Of a stretch of DNA of 19,344 nucleotides, positions 14,210 to 19,344 are shown one piece after another. Made by a program: the position numbers and the translations under genes. The number at the start of each line of letters is the position of its first letter. Positions within the stretch are counted from its first letter, which is position 1. The stretch is from JASFUX01 sp050050115 (GTDB lineage: Bacteria > Pseudomonadota > Alphaproteobacteria > Caulobacterales > Maricaulaceae): contig JASFUX010000026.1 in assembly GCA_050050115.1 (NCBI GenBank), positions 1 to 19,344 of the forward strand, written 5' to 3'. The notes under the pieces were generated by a model, which had not been told where the DNA came from, did not search any database, and saw nothing but the letters and a program-made list of their open reading frames with translations.

Positions 14210-15631
14210 CTAAGCAGCCGCGGCGGCGTAGGTCAGATCGAGGGCGCTCGTCAGTCCTGGATGGACGATGACCGGGCGGTTGTAGTCGAGCGCCGCGCCC
14301 GGCGCGGAATGGGCGTAGACGCCTTGCGCATTGCGCCCCTCGCCCACGACGTTTCCGATGACGGAGCTTTCGTAGCAGCACTCGATCATCGTACGCGCGC
14401 CGGCGACGCCCTCGTCGGTGTTCGCGGCCGCAAGCGCGCGTTCGATCAGATCGACGAAATCCTGCGCGCTCATCTCCCGCTGCCCGCTGCCCGCGAGCGC
14501 GCGCATCACGACGTCGATGTCGGGCGCCACATCCCGGATCTCATCCGTCATGTCTGCGAGCAGGAAAGCCGAATAGGTCTTTTCCGCCTGCATGAGCGCT
14601 TCGGCGTCGATCGTCTCGGCGCCGCGGTGACGCGCGTTGCGCGCCGCGGCGCGGACGAAGAACACTGCGTCGCGCGGACGGGCCCGCGTCAGCGGCCAGA
14701 CGAGATCGAGCGGCGCGCAGCCTCGCCCCGCCACTTCCCGCACCGCCTGCGCGAACAGTCGCTCGAAGGCGCCAGCCGGCCGTTCGGGCGACGCGCCGAG
14801 CTTGCGCGGGATCGCGACGGCGACGCGATAGTCGAGCACGTCGCGCAGCTCGCGCGGCGTCCAGATCAGATCGAAGCGCTTGTTCGCCCAGGCGAGGCGA
14901 TCGGCCTCGGGCAGCCGGGCGAAGACGCCGGGTCGGGTGAACACGACCGGCGCGATCGCCCCGCCCGCAGCGCCCTTGGCGAGATCGGCCGCGCCTCTCA
15001 GCAACACCTGGAACGCCTTGACGCGCAGATCGTCGAGCGCGCGGGCCACGATCGAGCGATCGACCGCTTCGTCGAGCAGCACCAGCGCGCAGCGGCCGTC
15101 GAGCACGCGCGCCATCGCCTCTTCAAGACCGGCGATCTCGTCGGCGACGTCGCCGCGCGCGGGTGCGAGCGGTCCGGCCTCGCCGAACACTTCGTAAAGA
15201 ATGCTCCGGTTGAAGACGAGCTCAAGCGCGGCGGCGAGATCAGGGTCGAGGCCGACCGAGAAGCGCTGAGCGAGATCGCGAATCTCCGCGCCGCCCAAGA
15301 GCTGCTCTTCCATCAGGGTCTCGAACGCCGTCAGCAGAATGAGATAGCGCGCCGAGGCGCTGGCGCGCGCGGCCATGTCCGGCGCCGCCAGCGGCCGCAA
15401 AGCGGCGATGAAAGCGTCCTTGAGGCCAAGCCGCGCCGCCCGCCGGTCGCCCGCACTTATCGTCGTGATCAGGCGCGAGGCGGCGGTCTTGCCTGCGCCG
15501 CGCGGTCCGACGACCAGGCGCGGCCCGCCATCAGCGATCGCCTCGATCGCCCGCGTCTCGACGAAAGCGCGGCCCGGCGGCTCAAGCGCGGCGTCGATCT
15601 CCCAAGCCGCGATGGCGTCGAGCGTCGTCAC
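14210..15631 (-). CDS. P-loop ATPase, Sll1717-like
   Basis: The 473-residue protein has a Walker A GPRGAGKT at 42-49 and a Walker B CALVLLDEAVD at 181-191. Later motifs are WTPRELRDVLDYRVAV (about 257-272) and RPRDAVFFVRAAARNA (318-333), followed by AEKTYSAFLLADMTDEI (349-365) and a probable winged-helix C-terminus (TMIECCYESSVIGNV). This order recalls P-loop ATPases of the Sll1717 family, themselves STAND/AAA-like and of poorly known function; some relatives sit near defence genes. The start is a GTG with GGAG 10 bases upstream. It lies convergent to the VWA gene and has no obvious operon partner. A 14-bp palindrome (15650-15663) precedes it. Function cannot be stated. Confidence 0.8.
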   Translation of the reverse strand: MTTLDAIAAWEIDAALEPPGRAFVETRAIEAIADGGPRLVVGPRGAGKTAASRLITTISAGDRRAARLGLKDAFIAALRPLAAPDMAARASASARYLILLTAFETLMEEQLLGGAEIRDLAQRFSVGLDPDLAAALELVFNRSILYEVFGEAGPLAPARGDVADEIAGLEEAMARVLDGRCALVLLDEAVDRSIVARALDDLRVKAFQVLLRGAADLAKGAAGGAIAPVVFTRPGVFARLPEADRLAWANKRFDLIWTPRELRDVLDYRVAVAIPRKLGASPERPAGAFERLFAQAVREVAGRGCAPLDLVWPLTRARPRDAVFFVRAAARNARHRGAETIDAEALMQAEKTYSAFLLADMTDEIRDVAPDIDVVMRALAGSGQREMSAQDFVDLIERALAAANTDEGVAGARTMIECCYESSVIGNVVGEGRNAQGVYAHSAPGAALDYNRPVIVHPGLTSALDLTYAAAAA

Positions 15632-15649
15632 CCAGACTGTTCTCCGTTA

Positions 15650-15663
15650 CTCGGCAAGCCGAG
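15650..15663. promoter_or_regulatory. Short palindrome upstream of the P-loop ATPase
   Basis: CTCGGCAAGCCGAG is a 6-bp inverted repeat around AA, 19 bp before the GTG start of the ATPase gene. It could be a repressor site or part of the leader. The arm is short and the assignment is tentative. Confidence 0.3.
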
Positions 15664-15784
15664 TGCGCCCCCTCGTTCAATCATGGATAGCGCGCCGAAG
15701 CAGCGAGGTCCGCCCCCGGCGCGTAACTCCGCTCAGCTTATCCCCAAGATTGCGACAGCTTCTTGCGCGGTCGCGACGCGGCTT

Positions 15785-16162
15785 TCAGCCCTCGCCGGCC
15801 GCCTTGCGAAAGTTCGCTCCGGCCTTCTGCTCAAGCACCGCGACCGCGTGGATCGCGTCGTTCATGGCGCTGCGCAGATCCTCGAGTGCGATCGAGCGGG
15901 CGACAGCCGAGCCGGCGTCGCCGGCCAAGTCCTCGGCGCGCTCGCAGGCCTCGGCGAGGGTGAAGGCCCCCATGCCGCGCGCCAAACCCTTGAGCGCGTG
16001 CGTAGCCGAGCGCCAGGTCTCCTCGTCGCCTTTCGGGTCGAGCGCCCGGCCCCACATGTCGCACTGCTCGCGGAAGGCCGAGAAGACGTCGCGCTCGACC
16101 TCCGGATCGCCGCCGGTGTAGCCGCGCAGGTGGTCGATATCGATGACGCCGGTCGGGTTCAT
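15785..16162 (-). CDS. Single-domain histidine phosphotransfer (Hpt) protein
   Basis: The 125-residue protein is one Hpt four-helix domain. The phosphorylatable histidine is H55 in THALKGLARGMGAFTLAEACE, matching the HxLKGxxxxxG motif; upstream helices carry DVFSAFREQCDMW. Hpt proteins pass phosphate between response-regulator receiver domains in multi-step phosphorelays. The ATG at 16162 is chosen over an upstream in-frame start because GGAG lies 6 bases before it and the domain begins just after; the longer reading adds a Cys/Pro-rich leader and overlaps the dioxygenase gene. No histidine kinase or receiver gene is near, so its partners are encoded elsewhere. Confidence 0.87.
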   Translation of the reverse strand: MNPTGVIDIDHLRGYTGGDPEVERDVFSAFREQCDMWGRALDPKGDEETWRSATHALKGLARGMGAFTLAEACERAEDLAGDAGSAVARSIALEDLRSAMNDAIHAVAVLEQKAGANFRKAAGEG

Positions 16163-16238
16163 GACGCGCTCCGCAGATGGCCCATGGATCAGGAGGGGAA
16201 CGGGCTCAGGCGAGCAGTATAGCTGACTCGCGCGGAAG

Positions 16239-17081
16239 TTACGCTGCGCCGATCGTGGTGCGGTGCAGCAAGCGTTCGTGCCCGTCATAGCCGCCGGTCG
16301 CCATGTGCAGGAGGCAGCGGTTGTCCCACATCACCAGCATGTTCTCCGCCCAGTGGTGGCGGTAGCGGAACTCCGGCCGGCCCTGCCAGCGATAGAGCTC
16401 TCCCAGCAGCTCCCGGCTCTCCGCGTCATCCATGCCTTCAAAGCCGATGATGTAGCCGAGGCACCCAAACAAGGCTGGCCGGCCGGTCTCGGGATGATTT
16501 CGGATCAGCGGATGAACATAAGTCTCGAGCGCGTCGTCGGACGGCCGGATATCCATCGAGCGGCCTTTCGCCTGATCCGCCTCGCCGTAGGCGCCGTCGC
16601 GCCCATAGGCGTAGCGCGCCGAATGGATCGCGCGCAGGCCCTCGATCCGGTCGCGCAGCTCCGCCGGCATCTGCTCGAGCGCCAGGTGCTGGTTGGCGAA
16701 CAGCGTGTCCCCGCCGACCGGCGGTATGGTGATCCCGAACAGGCACGTGCCGGCTGGCGGTGTCTCCTGGAAGCTCCAGTCGGTATGCCAGCCCTCGGCG
16801 AACAGAGGCGCGGTCTCGTCCGCAGTGCGGCGGATGGCGATCACATGCTCGCGGCCTTCGATCGGCGCAATGAACGGGTCATCGCCGAACGGGCCGAAAT
16901 AGAGGGTGAACCGCTCAAGGTCGTCGTCGGTCATCGGCTGATCGGGAAAGGCGAGGACGTGGTGCTCAAGCCAGGCGGCGCGGATTTCCGCCACGCCTGC
17001 TGCATCGAGCGGCGCAGTCAGATCGACCCTGCGAACGGTGGCGCCGCAGGCCTCTCCGGAGGGCGTGATCTCAAGCGGCAT
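16239..17081 (-). CDS. TauD/TfdA-family Fe(II)/2-oxoglutarate dioxygenase
   Basis: The 280-residue enzyme has the iron-binding facial triad H99-x-D101 (in EGWHTDWSF) and a distal histidine at 259 (VMWDNRCLLHMATG). The 2-oxoglutarate-binding arginine is in HERLLHRTTI, near R274. Length and motif order match taurine dioxygenase and alpha-ketoglutarate-dependent 2,4-D dioxygenase relatives, which hydroxylate small substrates using O2 and 2-oxoglutarate. No sulfonate transporter or other taurine genes are nearby, so the substrate is not known and the tauD symbol is withheld. GGGA lies 7 bases before the ATG. It diverges from the operon at 17265 and lies 77 bp upstream of the Hpt gene. Confidence 0.93.
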   Translation of the reverse strand: MPLEITPSGEACGATVRRVDLTAPLDAAGVAEIRAAWLEHHVLAFPDQPMTDDDLERFTLYFGPFGDDPFIAPIEGREHVIAIRRTADETAPLFAEGWHTDWSFQETPPAGTCLFGITIPPVGGDTLFANQHLALEQMPAELRDRIEGLRAIHSARYAYGRDGAYGEADQAKGRSMDIRPSDDALETYVHPLIRNHPETGRPALFGCLGYIIGFEGMDDAESRELLGELYRWQGRPEFRYRHHWAENMLVMWDNRCLLHMATGGYDGHERLLHRTTIGAA

Positions 17082-17168
17082 CTCAGATTCCCGGCTCCTC
17101 CCCGTCGACGGGCGCGGCCGGACGATAGCACTCGGCCGCCCTCCCTTGCAGAAAAATACCGAGCGAGT

Positions 17169-17197
17169 GGAACCGATGAACCGCCTGCCTGCATCTA
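17169..17197 (+). promoter_or_regulatory. Possible ECF sigma promoter before the DUF6249-sigma operon
   Basis: GGAACC at 17169-17174 resembles the GGAAC -35 element of many ECF promoters, and GCATCTA at 17191-17197 could be a -10 element 16-18 bases on. The start would be near 17204, about 60 bases before the ATG. This would suit autoregulation by the sigma factor in the operon. The match is short and the -10 is not certain. Confidence 0.25.
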
Positions 17198-17264
17198 CAC
17201 TTGAAGGACTGCATTGTGGGGCGGTCGCCGCTGCGGCGTAGCGCGCCCTCTAAAGGAGACAAAC

Positions 17265-17657
17265 ATGGCGGAAGACGTTCTCGTACCACTCGGCATCTTC
17301 GGCGCGATCGCCGGGATCGTGTGGATCGTTCAGGCGTACGGCTCCAGGACCCGTCGCGAGATTCAGGAAACCGTGCGCACCGCCATTCAGAGCGGTCAAA
17401 ACCTGACGCCGGAGACCATCCGCGCGCTTGGCGTCAAGCCGACCTCCAAAGGCTGGGACCTGCGCTGGGGCGTCGTGCTGCTGGCGATCGCCGCGGCGAT
17501 GATCACCCTCGCGGCGACGATCCCGCTCGAACACGAGCTTGGCGGCGTGGCGGACGGCGGCGTGATCTGGCCGCTGGTCGGCTCGGCGGCCTTTCCCGGC
17601 TTTGTCGGCGTCGCGCTCGTTCTGTTGTACTACTTCGGGCCGAAGAACCCCGACTAG
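17265..17657 (+). CDS. Small membrane protein, DUF6249-like
   Basis: The 130-residue protein has three predicted membrane segments: residues 5-25 (VLVPLGIFGAIAGIVWIVQA), 69-88 and 100-124. A charged cytoplasmic or periplasmic loop (30-66) with RREIQETVRTAIQSG and LTPETIRALG lies between the first two. This layout and the loop motif fit DUF6249 membrane proteins, which are often found beside ECF sigma factors; function unknown. AAGGAG at 17253-17258 lies 6 bases before the ATG at 17265, which decides against an upstream start at 17214. It is followed 15 bp later by the sigma factor gene, so the two are probably one transcript. Confidence 0.82.
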   Translation: MAEDVLVPLGIFGAIAGIVWIVQAYGSRTRREIQETVRTAIQSGQNLTPETIRALGVKPTSKGWDLRWGVVLLAIAAAMITLAATIPLEHELGGVADGGVIWPLVGSAAFPGFVGVALVLLYYFGPKNPD

Positions 17658-17672
17658 ACGGGCGAACCCGCC

Positions 17673-18227
17673 GTGACGGCGATGACCGACGAGCAACTGG
17701 TTGCGCTCGTGATCGCGACGAAAGACCGCGACGCGTTCGGCGAGCTGGTGCGCCGCCACCAGGCCGTGGTGCGGCGCATGCTCGTCCGGCTCGCGCCGGA
17801 GCGCTCGCTCGCCGACGACATCGCGCAGGACGCCTTCATCCGCGCCTTCCGCCGGATCGAAACCTTCGACGGACGCGGCCCGTTCAAGAACTGGATGTGC
17901 CGTGTCGCCTACACGGAGTTCCTGCAGACCGAGCGGCGGCGGCGCGCCGCCGACCGGACGCGGGAGTCGGCCCGCAACGAAGCCGAAGTCCAGCCGATGA
18001 GCGTCGGCGGCCGCGAAGGCGGAGACTCGATCGATCTCGAGCGCGCCCTGGGTGAGCTCAACGAGGCCGAGCGCGCCGCGGTGATCTTGTGCTTCGTCGC
18101 GGGCTTCAGTCACGCCGAGGCGGCCGAGGCGATGAACGTGCCGATCGGCACTGTGAAGTCTCGGGTTGCGCGAGGCAGGGACAAGCTGAGATCATATCTG
18201 ATGGTAAGTGAAACGGCATGCGTATGA
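17673..18227 (+). CDS. ECF-type RNA polymerase sigma factor
   Basis: The 184-residue protein has sigma region 2 (AFGELVRRHQAVVRRML, then LADDIAQDAFIRAFRRIETF and FKNWMCRVAYTEFLQTERRR). A linker of about 35 residues leads to sigma region 4 (LNEAERAAVILCFVAGFSHA, AEAMNVPIGTVKSRVARGRD), including the helix-turn-helix. There is no region 3, so it is a group 4 (ECF) factor. The start is either the GTG at 17673 or the ATG at 17682 (MTDEQLV); neither has a strong ribosome-binding site, and the ATG fits family length better. Its last 10 bases overlap the next gene, implying translational coupling with that small membrane protein. The stimulus and regulon are unknown. Confidence 0.93.
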   Translation: MTAMTDEQLVALVIATKDRDAFGELVRRHQAVVRRMLVRLAPERSLADDIAQDAFIRAFRRIETFDGRGPFKNWMCRVAYTEFLQTERRRRAADRTRESARNEAEVQPMSVGGREGGDSIDLERALGELNEAERAAVILCFVAGFSHAEAAEAMNVPIGTVKSRVARGRDKLRSYLMVSETACV

Positions 18228-18562
18228 CCCACGACGAAGCCTTCGACGCACAGCTTGCGAGAATGCTGAACGACGATCCGGTCGATCTCGACGCGGACGC
18301 CGATCGTTTTACCGACGAGGTGCTCGCGCGCATGGCGCGGTTTCGCCGCGGGCGGCTGGCCGTCCTGACCGGCGCGGCGCTGCTCGGCGGCGGCATCGCG
18401 GCGGCCCAGCTTCCAGCGCTGGCCGCACGCATCGCTGCTTTCGCCGGAGACTCCCAGACCGCGCTCGACGCGTTCGCCTACTTCGGGCCTCAAGCCATCG
18501 CCGCGCTCACCCTCGGCGCGATGCTCGCCGCCTTCGCCGCGATCGCCCGGCCGGAGATTTAG
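18218..18562 (+). CDS. Small membrane protein, candidate anti-sigma factor
   Basis: This 114-residue product has an acidic soluble N-terminus (HDEAFDAQLARMLNDDPVDLDADADRFTDEVLARM) and two predicted membrane segments, about 46-66 and 88-110. A short cytoplasmic N-terminal domain plus membrane anchor, encoded directly after and overlapping an ECF sigma gene, is the usual layout of a membrane anti-sigma factor. No zinc-binding H-x3-C-x2-C (ZAS) motif is present, so it would belong to another anti-sigma class. The role is inferred from context and layout, not homology. The stop codon is 3 bp from the end of the convergent putA gene. Confidence 0.75.
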   Translation: MRMTHDEAFDAQLARMLNDDPVDLDADADRFTDEVLARMARFRRGRLAVLTGAALLGGGIAAAQLPALAARIAAFAGDSQTALDAFAYFGPQAIAALTLGAMLAAFAAIARPEI

Positions 18563-18565
18563 GGC

Positions 18566-19344
18566 TCACTCCTCCAACGTCATCAGCGTGGCGTTGCCGC
18601 CCGACGCCGTTGTATCCACCGACAACGCGCGCTCGAGCGCGAAGCGCGTCAGGTAGTGCGGCCCGCCCGCCTTGGGGCCGGTGCCGGACAGCCCCTCCCC
18701 GCCGAAGGGCTGGCTGCCGACCACCGCGCCGATCTGGTTGCGGTTGACGTAGACGTTGCCGACCTTGGCGCGGGCGACGATGCGGTCGATCCGGCTCTGG
18801 CTGCGCGAGTGCACCGACAGCGTCAGCCCGTAGCCCTTGGCATTGATCGCGTCGACCAGAGCATCCAGCTCGCCCGCGCGCCAGCGGATCACGTGCAGGA
18901 TCGGTCCAAACACCTCTTTGTTCAGATCATCGATCGAACCGAGCTCGAACGCGATCGGCGCGAAGAAGCGGCCATTCTCGCTCGCATCGCCCAGCAGCGT
19001 TTCGGCGATCAGCTTGAAGCGCGCGCGCATGTCTTCGGCGTGGGCGCGCAGCATCGACAACGCCTCGTCGTCGATCACCGGCCCCACGTCGGTCGAGATC
19101 AGCGCCGGATCGCCGACTCGCAGCTCCGCCATCGCGCCCGCGATCATCTCGATCAGGCGGTCGGCGACGTCTTCCTGCACGCACAAGAGCCGCAGCGCGG
19201 AGCAGCGCTGACCTGCGCTTTGGAAGGCCGAGGCCATGACGTCGCGCGTCACCTGCTCTGAGAGCGCTGTGGAATCGGCGATCATTGCGTTGACGCCGCC
19301 GGTCTCGGCGATGAACGGGATGATGCCGCCCTCGCGCGCGGCCA
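18566..19344 (-). CDS. putA: PutA C-terminal part (P5C dehydrogenase domain), cut by window edge
   Basis: The frame is open to base 19344, giving 258 residues of the C-terminus. They are the aldehyde dehydrogenase half of bifunctional proline dehydrogenase / delta-1-pyrroline-5-carboxylate dehydrogenase, which oxidises proline to glutamate. Visible motifs are FIAETGGVNAMIADS (with the ALDH glutamate), SAGQRCSALR (catalytic cysteine), EVFGPILHV, and GNVYVNRNQIGAVVGSQPFG followed by GEGLSGTGPKAGGPHYLTRF, the last typical of PutA. The protein ends soon after, without the extra C-terminal domain of the longest PutA forms. The N-terminal proline dehydrogenase part would lie beyond the edge, so a stand-alone P5C dehydrogenase cannot be fully excluded. 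Confidence 0.93.
   Translation of the reverse strand, partial: AAREGGIIPFIAETGGVNAMIADSTALSEQVTRDVMASAFQSAGQRCSALRLLCVQEDVADRLIEMIAGAMAELRVGDPALISTDVGPVIDDEALSMLRAHAEDMRARFKLIAETLLGDASENGRFFAPIAFELGSIDDLNKEVFGPILHVIRWRAGELDALVDAINAKGYGLTLSVHSRSQSRIDRIVARAKVGNVYVNRNQIGAVVGSQPFGGEGLSGTGPKAGGPHYLTRFALERALSVDTTASGGNATLMTLEE

Noticed and set aside
14261..16222. 653-codon open frame antisense to the P-loop ATPase and Hpt genes
   Set aside because: Low-complexity Arg/Ala composition and no family signature; the opposite strand carries Walker motifs and an Hpt histidine in good context.

Overview
The window is GC-rich and densely coded. It carries a flagellin locus of the Caulobacter crescentus type: several short flagellins with FlbT, FlaF, FlaG, a FlaEY-like protein and a TPR flagellin-modification protein. 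This points to a stalked or dimorphic alphaproteobacterium, Caulobacterales or Maricaulales-like. I cannot name a genus. No rRNA, tRNA, CRISPR array, insertion sequence or prophage was seen.

Region 1 (1-9025, all minus strand) is the flagellar filament block. In transcription order it reads flbT-flaF (41 bp overlap), flagellin C, flagellin B, flaG, flagellin A, a small exported protein, an SpsF-family cytidylyltransferase, an exported DUF1194/VWA-like protein, and a FlaEY-like protein that runs off the left edge. Flagellins B and C each have a good sigma-54 promoter. Upstream of each lies an AT-rich stretch and copies of a 13-bp element, GGCAANTTCYGCC, resembling FlbD-binding ftr enhancers. 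Their predicted leaders begin with two stem-loops at almost identical positions, which suits FlbT control of flagellin mRNA. Flagellin A lacks all of this.

Region 2 (9252-11015, plus strand) is a TPR plus glycosyltransferase-like protein (FlbA/FlmG type), divergent from flbT. With the SpsF-like enzyme it suggests that flagellin glycosylation is encoded inside the filament locus.

Region 3 (11104-14095, plus strand) holds a MoxR-type AAA+ ATPase and a CoxE-type VWA protein, a known functional pair, separated here by a small exported protein.

Region 4 (14210-17081, minus strand) has a P-loop ATPase of the Sll1717-like kind, a single-domain histidine phosphotransfer (Hpt) protein and a TauD/TfdA-type dioxygenase.

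Region 5 (17265-18562, plus strand) is a compact operon: a DUF6249-like membrane protein, an ECF-type sigma factor and an overlapping small membrane protein that may be its anti-sigma factor. It converges with the 3' end of putA, which runs off the right edge.

Many long antisense open frames exist because of the high GC content; they lack family signatures and ribosome-binding sites and are left out. The signals most worth following are the matched regulatory architecture and leader hairpins of flagellins B and C, a large hairpin at the flagellin B 3' end, and a long inverted repeat with a relative 11 kb away.
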